In this document: positions 32,880-45,400 of the stretch, one piece after another
Position numbering within the stretch: the first letter of the stretch is position 1
Layout: each line of letters starts with the position of its first letter
Assembly (NCBI GenBank): GCA_012656075.1
Contig: JAAKBF010000050.1
Location: 124,001 to 188,000 of the forward strand
Source of the DNA: Phytophthora hibernalis
Lineage: Eukaryota > Oomycota > Peronosporomycetes > Peronosporales > Peronosporaceae
Reading direction: 5' to 3'
DNA length: 64,000 nucleotides
The notes under the pieces: model-generated
Seen by the model: only the letters and a program-made list of their open reading frames with translations
Databases searched by the model: none
What the model was told of the DNA's origin: nothing
Position numbers and translations under genes: made by a program

Positions 32880-35800
32880 TAGTATCGGGTCATGGCGCGA
32901 GGTTGTGGCCATCGGCGAAACCACACTCACTGCATTCGTACGCCCGCCGTTTCTGCGGTACTGATGCTTTAAGTTGCTGACTTAGTCCTGCGAGTATCCC
33001 TTCATCCGCTTCTTGAAGAAAATGGCTGCTGTCGTTGTCATTACTGTTTTCAAGAGAATTCGTGTTTGAAGCCGATTGTTGACGTGAAGATCCAGGCTTT
33101 TCTCCTTTTCTGGGTATTCTTTTTGCCGCTTTGGTTTGTCTCTAGTATTTGCCTTCTTAGGCGCGCTGCCAGGATGCTTGTACAGCGGCGGGGGTAGAAT
33201 GTTGGTGTCGCATTTAAGATCACAGGCCAAAGGAGATCGATATCGGTGAACTCAAAAGCTTCACTGTACGTAGCAACCGAGTAACCTCTCTCAAATAGTG
33301 TCTGAAGGTCGACGCAATGATGTTCCTTGACTTTACTGGCCTTTAATGCAGCAAGTATATGCCGGCATGGAATTATCAGGTGCTCTCTCGAAATGCAACG
33401 AACGCAGCTCTTTAAAAGCAGATCAACTTTGTGGCAGCGAGCGAGTGTAGGAGGCATAGTGCTGTCGCTGCAATAGGAAGTACGGTTGATTTTTTCAGCA
33501 CGTCTACAATCTTTCATGTAGAAAATCGATTCTGAAGTCGACGTCACTGTGCAAACAGAGCTTTTGGCGTGCTCTTTATCAAAAGAAACTTCGCCTTCGG
33601 GGTTACGTTACTGTTGTCATCTCTCTACGATTTTGCCTTTTCCTTCTTACGAGCAATCAGGAGAGCTGCGCGCTCGCAAAAGAAGCAAATCCCATTAACA
33701 CCTCGGCGTCTCTCATCCCGTTTTCAACACGGTATTGTTTTCGCCTTCGTTGGCACTGGTAATTCTAACTCCAAGCAAAGGACAGGGTTTCCCATACGAT
33801 GTTTTAAGACGCCAGTGGTGCAAGTGATATTGCGACTCAACTTCGTTGTGCTCATAATTTCAGAGGTTTGTCCAGCATGTGGATTGAATGGCGTGAAGAT
33901 AATCGGCAACGGACCGCTTCTCAAGAATTCCATCAGGTCTGCGACGTGAGCGATGGGCTGTGAGGTTCTGTTCAATACTTTTTAACGATGCCTCATATTC
34001 AGCTATGATGTCGGACTTCTGAAGACGATACACGAAAGGCTCGACGCGATCAATCTCTGTGTATACTGAGCGAAAATTGCCTTTTGACGTTCAGGCAAAT
34101 CTGGGAAGCACAAAACTTGAGGTTCATAGAAAACCCTTGAGACGCCAAATACTTTTGGGCTCCTCTTTGTTTGCCTCTGTCGGAGAACACAGGAATATCT
34201 GGAAGGTTGAAGCCTCCTGTCATGCAATTTGCGAAAACCCACGAAACGTTATCCACTGTATCGGAGGGTTCGAACGCTATAGCTACAGGTATTTTGTTTC
34301 CAACTCCGTCCATTCCAATAAGGGTCAGGCATTGACCATTATACCGTTCTCCTTTCATGTTAGCTCCGTCCGATTGCAGTACGGGGTCCAAGACGTATGC
34401 ATCTTGGCTACAGGTCACGAGAAGAAACGCACGGAAAATCTGCCGTTGTTATCTAGTTTGAGCGACACACGAGAACCTGTTTTTCTCTGGGATGAGACTA
34501 GGTAGTTTGGAAGTAGACGGTAATCATCAGGCTCTTCAAGTCGACTATTGAAAAGCTTGATCGCGCGGTACAAAGTTGTAGCCTTCAAATCCATGTTACG
34601 GAACCACACCTGGTGTATCACTGGCTGTATAGTACCATAGATCCCACGGAGCTGTCAAATATTCGACGTCAAGCCACTGGGCGTACTCGGGTTCACCCAA
34701 TGTCGACCGGGTTTCAGTCACATAATCGAACAACACCCCAAACTGCTCGCCCCACCGTGCCTCGCTCATATACTCGAGTTGTGGCTTTACGATGTCGTTA
34801 TATCGCTCGGCGTCTGATAAAAGTCCCTTTTCCCTCATTTCTTGCGATGCAAGTGTGGACAGCAATTCAAAAGCTGGCCAAACTTGGCGAAACGCATTGC
34901 GATCGCTTGAGAATGATGCATTGACCCAAAGCGAAGTTCGAGGTACCGCCAAAAACTCCTTGCAGCGGACATTGCCGTGTAAAGTTTGGCATACGCGAAC
35001 GCAGTTTCCGTGCGAACAAAGATGAAATCCATTGGGTAGAATTTTTGCTGGTATTTGTGCAATGTTGTGTTGTAAACCAGACGTTCCGAAGAAAACAAGT
35101 GTCCACCCCCAAATGAAGCTTGTATGTTCCATCAGTCACACCCAAAAGTCTATTTGAGTGCCTACCATCGACCGCTGCCCAAGCATTGCGCGCGGAGCAG
35201 TCCGAAACAGTCGTCTTGACGTGAAGACAATGCAAATATAAAGATCCCCACTGTCTACCGTATCCGTGAAACAGTCGAGAACAATCAGTTCATGCTGGTA
35301 GTTGAAAGGCTGCTTACAAATTTGCACTGCATTCTTTTCCACAATGAACGGCATGTCCTGGAAAAACTCTTCCTTGGAAGTGCACATTCGAGGTGAAGCC
35401 CACTCCATCATAGCAGCGTACATTGTTATAGCAAAGTCACCTCGCTTTCGGAGGTTGTGAGACCTGTTTTTGAGTTGGCTCCCAGTTGGCAGAAGTGAAA
35501 GAATTTCAGCCGAATCCTTGTACCGGACCCGTAAAGTGGTCAGACGCTTTTAGACCCTGGCCCCCGAGAAGTAGGTTGTCGATCTCGGACAACAACGGTT
35601 TGTGAATTCCGTTGTCTGAAGGCTCGATGGTACTGAAAACGCGGTATGTGTGCCGGCCCTCGATAAGACGTACTACCCATTGTTTTCTTTCTTGATCTGC
35701 TCCACTGCAGTGCAATCAAGGTGAGCAGAACACGTCAGCATGGTGGTAGATCTCCAGTTTTGAAGCACCGAAAAGAGTGCATTCTCGAGACCATCTAAAA

Positions 35801-36214
35801 ATGCACGTTCTTCTTCCTTGTTAGCAAACCGGATAGGGTGATCAATGAAAACCACATCACTCTTGTCTTTACGAAGTTGAGTGAAGGAGGTTCCTTGGAG
35901 ACCGGAGGAGTTACATAACTGCCCTCTGAACTGTTGCTTTGGTACTCGTAGTTTTCGTCGTTGTCGCTGCCACGTTCAACCTCGACGGCTTCCCCACTCT
36001 CCCTACGACCATCTTGGCGTCGAGGAATTACACCAGAATACCGTGGGGTTATACTGCCAGCAAAGTCTTCACTGACGCTGGATAAAAGGGCATCACTGTC
36101 GCTGTATGAAGGGTTTATCGATATTGAAGATGGAGGTTGTCGTGAACCATTTTGGTCTGACGCCATGGTGAACTCACCGCCGTGATCCAGGTTAGGTAAC
36201 CGTGTATCGGACAA
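32880..36214 (-). mobile_element. MULE-E: Mutator-like element of a second family
   Basis: A minus-strand gene with a MULE-type catalytic core and a SWIM-type finger, but no Ulp1-like part and little resemblance to MULE-A to D. It appears full length (about 1,000 codons) but has several frameshifts. TIRs were not identified. Confidence 0.7.
32880..36214 (-). pseudogene. MULE-E transposase
   Basis: The frame opens at ATG 36214 with a Ser/Asp/Glu-rich N-terminus (to about 35795). It shifts near 35840 and reads a structured region (35506-35855), then 35136-35423. LLGVTDGTYKLH (about 35120-35160) fits the first catalytic Asp region. A helical domain (34596-35090) and VWFRNMDLKATTLYRAIKLF (about 34550-34610) follow. 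SDGANMKGERYNGQCLTLIG (about 34320-34380) and DIPVFSDRGKQRGA (about 34145-34195) come next and resemble the DDE-domain blocks of MULEs. The C-terminal part (33050-33547) has a SWIM-like IIPCRHILAALKA. A basic tail and a final Cys-rich stretch lie near 32900-33000. The assignment of individual acidic residues is uncertain. Confidence 0.65.
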
Positions 36215-37389
36215 GTAGTGGTGTGGTTGTGTGACGCTATTATATAGAGTTGAGGGTAGAGAGAAGGTCAGAGCGGTCTCGGAAGGTTAGGTCGAGACTT
36301 GGGGGCGGGTTGCTTGAAAAATGTGACTTGAGCTAAGAAGTGCAATGCATCCTGACACCCCTTCGCGTACACCCTACAACAGCATGAATTTTCTATTTTA
36401 ATGGACATGCGTATACACACACCTCTACTATAATACTGTCCTCAATGGAATAACTTTTATGTTTGCTATGTGATATCGTTCCGAATAGAGTATGTAAGCA
36501 CAAAATTTGAGATCTATTTAATAGATCTGAAACTAAACCAGCGTACACACCTCATCTGTAGCTAAAGCTAAATCCAGTGTAGAGAGTGAAGCCGGAAGAG
36601 TTATTTGCACAGCGGCACTCGCAAACTGTGGCGAGTCGCCTGTAACACAATTTAGCTGCAAATATTATTTGTGAAAGCCACACAAACTCATTTATCGCTG
36701 AAGCTAAATCCTGCTCTGGACGCTTTACAATTAATCCTACTGTTTATAATTAATCCGCTTGACTCAGAAAATAGCCGCAGGTAAAAACTCTAACGAACCA
36801 GTAACCATAAAGCAGGCCCCTGTGTTCCTGCCCGTCTTGATCGCCTAAATACAGCGAGATTGGGCCTCGAGGCACATTGGCAACCAGCATCACTGGCATG
36901 GTCCGAAATCGGACCTCCGCTTGAACTATATATGAAGAACGCCATCTTGCACGCATTGGAGCAGGGACTGGGAAAAATAATATAATATCAATATTACGGA
37001 TATTATACTGACGGAATAATTTATTATTGCTTTTAGCGCATTTAACTATAATAAAAAATGTACAGAATAGTATTGTATTTTTCTTTCTCCAACCGTTTCG
37101 CTCTAGCTGCGGAGTGTAACCTCTTTTGCTCTGGTCCTGCCGTGCGATATACTGTTTTCGTGATGCAAACGTGTGTTTACTTTTGGGAGATCATGTTTTT
37201 AGCTTTAAGCACGCGTGGGCGTCCCATAAAAATCGCTAAAATACATTGTAATTATTGCAATAACTATTATTGTGCTCTTCGGTATCGTATTGCAATCGTT
37301 ATTACGGATATTTCTCATGCTCTGCATTGGAGGTCTACCTTCAGTCGCCAGGTTGTTGTTGCCGTCCCAAAGCTAGCCTTTCCTACTTG
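36215..37389. other. intergenic, AT-rich, with palindrome
   Basis: No gene is supported. AGATCTATT/AATAGATCT (36510-36528, one central base) is a perfect palindrome. A GCT(A/G)AAGCTAAATCC word appears at about 36560 and 36697. The sequence just left of 37389 would hold the promoter of the CH-domain gene; no clear core element was recognised. Confidence 0.4.
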
Positions 37390-40300
37390 ATGGCAATGGT
37401 TATGGGTGATCAAGCTACCCATGACCGCACAACGTTTCAGAACCCGAATCGGTTCGCCCTGGAACGACGAAACGGTTGCAGCTGCTGGAGATCGGAACGC
37501 ACTTGTATCCAATGGAGCCTTTGTCTGCCAAACGCGGTCGCGTCGTGCCCAAGCTACATTTGCTCGATGCTGGTGCTGACCAAGACAGTCGATATTCCAA
37601 CAATGCTGGTGGGTCTGCAAGTGAGCGTCTTCCTCATCGACCATCGCGTCGACAGCCAGATCCAGCAACGACGGCACGGATGAGTAAGGTGATGCCTACA
37701 CGAGTTTCAGCGGCATCGATTGAGCTTCTCGAGACGTCAGTGCTGCCACCGATGCAGCTCCGGTCAACTGTAGCAAGCACCCCAAGTAGCAGTTTTCAAG
37801 TCGACCAGTAAAGCAAGCACCAGAGGTCGACTCAATTGGAGGCAGCAAGAATCATCGCGACAGCGAGGCTGAGTTTCAAGTCCTGCACCCGGTAATCGAT
37901 GATCTAGCAGACGAACACGGTGAAGACTTGGCACGCCTCTTGCTCAGTCGGTGGTCTATCAACTCGGGCGAGGAGCAGTTCGCTTCCATTTCTCTTTTCT
38001 GTGAGATGAAACTCAACGAGGCGAAGCGCATGGCGTCTTGGGCTGAAGCACCCAATCGCTTTTACACCGTTGTGTGCTGCCAACTGCTGGAGAAATACAT
38101 CTCACGGATAGCGGCGAGTAAGACGTTCCACAATAGTGCTGACCCACTGGTGGCTACGGTTGGCCAGAGCATTGCATTTTGCGGAGAATCCACGCAGAGT
38201 TGGTGACGTCGATCTTCTTGCCACCGACTCTAGCTCAAACCCAGGATCATGCGGCCTCTGGGTCCGGGATTGACTATGAACACCGCACGCCCTACTTCAC
38301 GGTATGTGTACTGCAGCATCAGCATTGTATTTCTGCAAACTCACTTGTACTGCTCATGATTTCCAGGAATTCAAACGACTGCGACGTAAGACGCAGACGC
38401 TTGTTGCAACCGTCAGGGAGCGAGAAATCGTACGACACGCCAACAATTACCGAACAAAGTACGCAAATTGGTCTCGCATCTGGATGAACGCCGGAATCGA
38501 CAGATTCTCGCACTAACGTTTCGCGGGTGGTCTAACACAATGGTGGCACAACGTCAAATTCGAGCGGTACGCATTGCTTACATTCCATTAAACCAGGTAG
38601 CATCTTCACCCAAGCATACCGGATTTCACATCGTGTTGATCTGGACAGCTCAAAATTCAAACATTTCAATGTATGCGCAAGACAAACCTCATCGCGTGGT
38701 TTCGCGTGTGGCGTATTGAAGCCCTAAGGCGAGCATATCAGCGTGAAAGCGACGATTACCAAACGATGTTGTCGGTCACAGCTGCATCCCTCAGCAGGAA
38801 AGACATCGCGATCGCAGAGGCCGACGCTAAGGTCACATCCATGGCGAGGATTATCGACAGTCTGACGGAGTCGAACAAGCAGTTGTCGCACCGTGTCGAT
38901 CACCTAGAGAATATGTCAGCTGCGGCAGCGTTTGCCGGTGGTGGAAGCGACCATCCAAACAACAATTACGGATATGGAGAAAATGGCACTGGTAGGCGGC
39001 ATGACGGTGAAGAAGGCACTTCAACCCTTGGGCGTAGGCGAGAAGCCAACTATGAGCGTATCGATACCCTTCTTACGCAAGATGATGAGCGCATGGATCG
39101 CACCAACCGCATGCTATTGGAAACCATGTTTGGAATGGCACGCATGGTCGAGACGTGTTCTATCCAAATGTCTAAGGACATGATGGACTCACTCGAGTAC
39201 CAGCTTGACGGTAGTGTTCTCCAGCACCTCGCTGAAATTGTAAGTACCTTGACCTTCAGGCGACCCTCGTATCGTTCTTCACCGTTAGTTGTCGTGGTGG
39301 CAATGATCAGATTCAAACGGAGAATGAGCTCAAAGCTAAGGCAGACGCAGCAGAGGGCTCTATCAGCTTTTCACCATTGCATTTTAGCAAAAATGGTGGC
39401 GGTCGCACGTTGACCGGAATTACTTCACCCTCTCCAAACGCTGCTTCGACTAGGCCAACACGTCCTCGAGCCGTGACAGTCCGTGATCTGGCCCAAATGC
39501 CGATCGATACCTTGCTTTTGTACTGGTTCCGCATGCACTTAAGTCTCTCGTCATCTGTAGAGAAGCCAGGCGATCGAACTGTGAAAAACTTCACATCCGA
39601 CCTCGCTGATGGGCGTCGCTTTTCATTCCTACTCCATCGCCTATTTCCCTCTTGGTTCGACGCTTCGGTACGATGTTCAAGCTTCTTTCATCAATCGCAC
39701 TTGTAATTAACATTTGGGCTTCATGTTGCTGTAGATGGTGCACGAGTTAGACGTCGATCAGCGACTACAAAATATCGCCACTTTCCACGAGCGAGTGCAA
39801 CCACCCCTACCTCAAGTTGTCACCAGTGACAGCATCCACGCAGCTAGCGCCACCGAAAACATCGCCTTTGTTGCAATGCTCTTCGCCACTGCCGTGTACG
39901 TTTGCTGTTAAGCATCATCTCTGTAAAACGCATCATCTCATTTTTGTGTGTTGATCAAATATCTGCAGAGGTACGGTGCGGAAGCTCAACATGGAGAAGC
40001 AGCGTGGGGACTTCCTCAATATCATCACAACTTGGAGACGCGTGCGTGGGCTACTGCTCGAGGTAAAGCGAATGAACGACAATTACGATGCTGGCATGGT
40101 CGCTCATCTCCTCAAAGAGATGCGAACATGCGAGACCCTCTTCAAACAACTCCATTCTGATCTCGATCAAATCGCGATAACATCCAATGAGGCCTCCAGC
40201 GCACTCTCGCAGATTGCTTACAAGGCGCTGGCGATAACCTGGGCTTGCCTCCGTGCGCGCGATATTCATCCGAATGCCCCAATAGGTCTTGTGGATGAAC

Positions 40301-41544
40301 GAACTCATGAGCGTGTGCGCGAATTCTCCCGTATCGACACTACTTGCATTCGTGACTTGCTTATCCGCGACAGCGAGAGCAGCTTTAGCCAGATGAATCA
40401 ATCAGCCGTTGTGCACCACAAAGTTCAAGCACCACACCAGTCATTGTTACTGGTTCTGCAATGCCTCCGGTGGTACCTGATCGAGACGTCGACATCGCCA
40501 CCGCTGCTGTCCGCCGCGCACTTCTCGCTTACAGCAAGGATCTGAGTGACATCTTCAAGCATTACAGGTACGCAGCGCAGATTTTCACGCTACTTTCTGC
40601 TCGGTCTCTGAAAGTGAAATGATTGGGGACTCGTTTGATCGTGCTGCTGATATAGTGCGAGCGGTGGTGCTGGCAGTCTCGCGGCGATGAGTTTGACAGA
40701 ATTCAACAAGTTCATTAAAGACTGTTTTGGTGCGGACAAGCATATCACGGCAGAAGTGGCGGAAACCATTTACAAAGCAGCACTCCAGTTGAATGCACCA
40801 CCAACCAGTGATACGAATGTGATCTCTGTTGCGGCAACACCTTCGGTGACGGCCGCTATATATGTTGATACCGGCTTGGATGACACAGCTGAAAAAGAGC
40901 AGGAGTTGTCTGGCCGGCAGTTTGCAGATGCTCTTGTGCGCTTAGCCGCCATAAAATATGCCCCAATGCCAGTACCGCGGGGACCAGCAGCTAAAGGATC
41001 ACGTTCTCGCGCAGCACCAACACCGGCGCTTCCGTTGGATGAACGTTTCCGTCTGCTCATGGAGCAAGACATCCTTCCTCATGCTTTGCGTTCTCAACGT
41101 GAATTATTCCGCGCCGAGGTAGCTGAACCGAAGGTTCGCGAGGTCTTTCAGCGGCACAAACCTGCCCTCCAGCGTGTGTTTCGTTATTACGCATCCATGC
41201 ACGCCTTGCGCGAGCAGAACTCGACGCTTTCTCTGGCTTCCTTCATTGTCATGGCGCGTGACTGCAAGCTGATCGGGAGTTTTGTGACAGAGCATACGCT
41301 CAAGCAGGTGTTGGTCAATTTGCAGCATGACGACAGTGACTCGCCAACTCAAGGAGGGGCAGCGAATACCGAAGCCGAGCTGGAAATGCTGCGAGCAGAC
41401 TTTAGCGACTTCCAAGAGGCTCTCGCAGCACTCACCGAGTACGTCGTCTGTAATCCTTACGTTCCATTGCACAAGCGTGTCGACCAATTCCTGCAAGATA
41501 TGCTGCTTCCACGCGCCCGTCAGAAGAAGAAACCTGGCGAATAA
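37390..41544 (+). CDS. calponin-homology-domain protein, multi-exon (start uncertain)
   Basis: GT-AG introns fit at 38302-38366, 38567-38681, 39240-39310, 39668-39734, 39896-39968 and 40568-40655; the last four join exons in phase. The N-terminal part is low complexity. The middle has helical segments with W-motifs (ALTFRGWSNTM; LIAWFRVWRIEALRR), reminiscent of Sfi1-type repeats, then a coiled coil (about 38770-39235). The calponin-homology-like domain runs about 39470-39890 (LLYWFRMHLSL, DLADGRRFSFLLHRLFPSWF). A C-terminal region with EF-hand-like helical folds follows (LTEFNKFIKDCFGADK; to 41544). The frame must shift near 38175, 38470 and 40412, which may be assembly errors or decay. CH domains commonly bind actin or microtubules. 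A cytoskeletal or flagellar role is an inference. The start codon is unresolved (ATGs at about 37390-37402). Confidence 0.65.
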
Positions 41545-41625
41545 GCAGCCGTTGATAATACTTCACCTGCAGAAATACTAACAACGATACACCTCACACG
41601 ACCCTCCACACTGTGCGTATGTTGC

Positions 41626-42676
41626 TCACAGCACTCCCGTTTTTCTATTGTCCATCCGGCGCTTAAATGCTTCGACCACGTTGTGTAGCAGCATAGCGAT
41701 GGTCATTGGTCCCACGCCTCCGGGCACAGGCGTAACAGCCCCGCCACACCACACGCCTCAGGAAAGTTGACGTCTCCAACGAGCTTGAAGCCGTCCGCGT
41801 TCGCCTCGCCGTGAAACTCTCCATCCACGTCCTGCACAAAATTGATTCCGACATCAATCACCGTGGCGCCCGGTTTCAGCCATTCTCCTCGCACAAGGTA
41901 CGGCTGTCCACACGCCGCCACGACCACGTCCGCTTGACGTACGTATCGTGGTAGATCCTCTGTCTTGGGTGACACAGGATCGTCGTCGCGTCGCGCTTCT
42001 GGAGCAGCATGCTCACCGGGTTCCCCACCAAGTTGCTGCGTCCAATGACCACCGCCGTCTTGCCTCTTAAAGGCGTGTGCTGCTCGTCCAGCAGTGCCAA
42101 GATCCCTTTAGCTGTGCACGGGATCAGGTACGGGTATCGTCCGCGCATGGCCAACTCGCCGGTGTTGAACGGGTGGAGGCCGTCCACGTCCTTGTCGTGG
42201 CGGATGCAGTCGATGATCTGCTGCGCGTTAAGCTGCTCACCGGGCAACGGCAATTGCACCAAGATTCCGTCGATGGTGGGGTCCTGATTGAGCTCATGCA
42301 CCTTCGTCACGAGGGCGTCCTGCAGATGCAAAGGTGTGAGTCTGACGTTCCTCCTCCTGAAGTGCATTTTGCAATGGCGTTTAGTACCTGGGCGACACCT
42401 TCGTCGAAGAGGAAGTTCTCGGACCGGATGCCCGTGCGACGACAAGCCGCGTTCTTGTTGCGCACGTACAGCGCTGAGTCCTTGCGGTTCCCCACCATGA
42501 TGAGACCGAGTGCCGGCGCCTGCAGCAGCGACAACAGCGCGTCAGAGGCAGCAACTCGCAGGGATTCAAGTGCACATACATACGCGTCCGTGCTTGGCAG
42601 TGAGCGCGGCCACGTCGCCCTTGAGCGCCGCGCGCAACGCCTTGGCGGTGGCCTTGCCGTCGATCACTCGTGCCAT
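41626..42676 (-). CDS. folD: bifunctional methylenetetrahydrofolate dehydrogenase/cyclohydrolase
   Basis: The enzyme interconverts 5,10-methylene-, methenyl- and 10-formyl-tetrahydrofolate in one-carbon metabolism. Seen from ATG 42676: MARVIDGKATAKALR; intron 42520-42583; PALGLIMVGNRKDSALYVRNK (the Y-x3-K catalytic motif); intron 42320-42387; then ILVQLPLP, PCTAKGILALL, GRSNLVGNPVSMLL (cofactor signature), GATVIDVGIN, GDVNFP and the closing PGGVGPMTIAMLL. Length, order and introns are those of a normal single-domain FolD. Two single-base frame changes (about 41972 beside CCC, and about 41745 beside GGGG) break the reading; both are next to homopolymers. The gene is convergent with the CH-domain gene, 81 bp apart. 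A pogo-like element sits about 100 bp upstream. Confidence 0.9.
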
Positions 42677-42777
42677 CGACGCTTAACCTGTCCTATGAAA
42701 AGTAGTCGTCCGTCGGGTTTAGTTTAATTGGAGGATACCACATGGTAGGGGCCTTTTCCATTTAACTTGATCAACTA

Positions 42778-44706
42778 CCGAATAACCTTAGTTATGGCGA
42801 GCTGTTTGTTATGCCATACAGCCCCTCTAAGCCAATCAAGGCAGGCGCGGGAATCCAAGCTGTGCACCCATTCTTATCACATACATGTACTTTCCCACTG
42901 TTTCCCTCACTTCTCAACCACCAACGATGCCGCCAAAGCCACGCAGATCGCCGAAAGGAAGACCACGCCTTCCTGGTGGCCATGGGCGTCTATTCAAGAA
43001 GTGCAAAGTCACAGCCTACACAGCTGGGCATAAGCTGAAAGTGCTGCAGTATTTGGACAAGTACGATGACATTGCGCTACTTATTTCAACCTTCTACCCT
43101 GTGCTGCCTGCGGCCAAGTACAACAGCCGCCGAACGCTTATTCTCTCCTGGCGCCGCAAGCTGGACAAGATCGTGGCTGACTGTGCGGCACCTGGCCGAG
43201 GCAGCAAGAAAAAGCGCGACCACGTGGTGTAGCCACCGTGTTGCCTCCACACCTGGAGCAAACCCTTGTGCGTTGGGTTAATGATCTGCGTGACGAGGGT
43301 GTCCCAGTCACCCCAATGATGCTGCGGCTTCAGGCGTTGGCTGAAGCAGAGGCTGCCGGAATCAACCAGTTCAAGGCGTCTTGGTGCTGGCAGCGTCTGT
43401 TTAAGGTGCGACACTGCTTGGCTTTGCGGGCGAAGACTCGGCAGGGGCAAATTCGTCCACCTGAACTTGCTGAAATTGCCAAGAAGTTCGCCAAGGAAGT
43501 TCAAGAGAAGGCCAAGTCGCTCGGTGTCACAACGGTCTACAATGCAGACCAAACCGGTACGTGGAAACTCTCGCTGCTGTTGGTTTATTATCACTAACAG
43601 TGCATGTGTGCATCTTTGAATTTAGCTGTCAACTTTGAATATATCCCAAAGCACACTCTTGCCAAGAGAGGTAGTAAGACGGTATGGGTGAAATGTGCTG
43701 GAAAACCAAAAGAACGGGCTACAGTGATGTTGCTGGGTAATTCAGACGGTTCGAAGCTTCCTCCGTTCGTCATCTTCAAGGTGCGACCTTCTAAGGACAC
43801 TGAGTGTCAAGAGCAAAACAATCGTCTCCGTCACGGCTTTGGGATTCAAATTTGGAAGTCCATTTCCAAAGTTCAAAGTAAAGGCAGCATGCAAGTCTAC
43901 GGAAACGGAAAAGGTAAGTCAAGTGGACAAAATGGAAATTGATACTGCTGATAACTCACTTGTTGTGATACGGTTGCTGTGTAGGCTGGTGGAACGGGGA
44001 ATTGACTGTGGAATTTCTGCGTTTTCATTTTGGCAACCGCTCCGATCCTCATAAACCCGTACTGCTGCTACTCGACGACTTCTCAGGCCATTGGACTGAC
44101 GAAGTCGTTGAGTATGCGAAGGCCATTAAGGTGACCATAATGAAGATCCCGCCGAACGCGACCTCCGTTTCCCAGCCCGCGGACTCCACGTGGAACGGAC
44201 CGGTCAAAAAGAGGCTTCGCAATGCATGGATTGAAGACCTGCGTGCTCAATTGGCAGGCCGACTGCTAGGACAGCCTTTCAAGTTGCAGCCACCGAGACG
44301 AGCTTCGCTGTGCGGGTGGATCGACTCCGCCTGGGATGATGTGCTGCCGTCAACTATTCGTGCAGGCTTCGTGCACTGTGGCATAGTCAAGCGCAATGAC
44401 CCAAGGGTCTTACCGGAAGAAAGCGTGGCATTGGTGCAGGCGGACGAAGCGATTTACGAGGCCATGCTCCACTCGAATATGATCGATCATTCCCAGGCTG
44501 AGTTCGGACTCGAAGAGGACTTCGACGAGCTTTTTCGCTCCATGGCCTTAACAGATCAATAAAGTTTGCTTCGCACTTGTTTGCATATTAACTCGATTCT
44601 TTTAGGTTCTTGCAGACTCGAGTCGGCATGTTTCGATAGCCGGGGCATAGCAAAAATTGGTCTCTGCACTGCAGATCAGGTGTGTGCGATAACTAAGGTT
44701 ATTCGG
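42778..44706 (+). mobile_element. pogo-like DNA transposon with perfect TIRs
   Basis: Perfect 18-bp terminal inverted repeats, CCGAATAACCTTAGTTAT at 42778-42795 and its complement at 44689-44706, are flanked by TA on both sides (42776-42777, 44707-44708), the expected Tc1/mariner-pogo target duplication. The interior holds one transposase gene. Intact TIRs and a nearly open gene suggest fairly recent activity. Confidence 0.95.
42927..44562 (+). CDS. pogo-like DDE_1 transposase
   Basis: It cuts and pastes the element it lies in. The ATG at 42927 opens a basic N-terminus (MPPKPRRSPKGRPR) and a helix-turn-helix-like region. Two introns are clear: 43557-43625 and 43914-43984, both GT-AG and in phase. 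The catalytic DDE_1 core has VYNADQTAVNFEYIP (first Asp, split by intron 1), VLLLLDDFSGHW (about 44061-44096) and SVSQPADSTWN (about 44167-44199), a D-D-D triad. The W and helical tail ends at TAA 44560-44562. One frame change lies near 43205-43230 (a TAG ends the first frame while the next phase continues), so the copy is disabled or the assembly has an indel there. Confidence 0.88.
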
Positions 44707-44924
44707 TATCGAGTAAAAGGGAAAATCAATTTGACCTATCCCTAAGAATCTTTTATAAACGCCAATACCCAATCAGATTGCTTCGTGAGCTCCCTATTTA
44801 ACCAGACCTAGTGACGCGAACCAGCCCCTAAGGGTAGTGTTGGCTTTACGTGCCTTTTACTTAATTTAAGTGGAAACCCCTGTAAAAATGTAAAAAGTCG
44901 ATTAAAAACGTGGCAATTAGTGGG
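44707..44924. other. no gene seen
   Basis: AT-rich spacer between the pogo element and the gene-fragment cluster. Confidence 0.5.
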
Positions 44925-45400
44925 ATATCTCAGATCTTTGGTAAGCAGTCCAGCAGCTGGACTTGCCAAAGACTCCAGCATCAATGGGGAGATTGCCGAC
45001 TTCGCGACGCCCTGTAGCGACTACATATCGCCTACATGCCACAACACCATGTACTTCTACTATCACGTGTAGCTGTTCACGTACAACGAATGCAGCGACA
45101 TGGTGTTTGACTCTTAGAGTCTGCGCATCAGCGCTTGTGACGACAAATCTGGCTCGGGCATGAACCACAACCAAGGCCGCAGTGCTCCAGAGAACGATAT
45201 TCTCGAAGGCGGTGGTACTGCTATATCCTTGTCGGTCCAGGATGGATTAACCGGGGATGCTAGACTGGCATTACCAGCCAACTTTCGGCGGATGGGGGAT
45301 ACGGAACTCCTTACTGCTTCGACAACTACGACTGCACCACTGAAGGCGCCAACAATGAGGACGTGCCGACCGCGTACTACGCGAACCTCCACGGACACCA
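44925..45400 (+). pseudogene. KRE6/SKN1-type beta-glucan synthesis protein fragment
   Basis: A plus-strand frame with two internal stops reads LFTYNECSDMVFDS, then LRISACDDKSGSGMNHNQGR and SAPENDILEGG. After a shift it reads GGYGTPYCFDNYDC...VPTAYYANLHGH. The NQGR-(G/S)-APE-x-D-I-x-E block is the hallmark of the GH16-like KRE6/SKN1 family, which acts in beta-1,6-glucan synthesis at the fungal and oomycete cell surface; the Glu-x-Asp after APE corresponds to catalytic residues of GH16 and here reads E-N-D. Only a middle part of the gene is present. Confidence 0.6.

Noticed and set aside
34059..34505. Plus-strand 148-codon frame
   Set aside because: Antisense to the conserved MULE-E core; no independent support.
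42077..42727. Plus-strand 216-codon frame
   Set aside because: Antisense to folD, including its introns; folD has clear family motifs.
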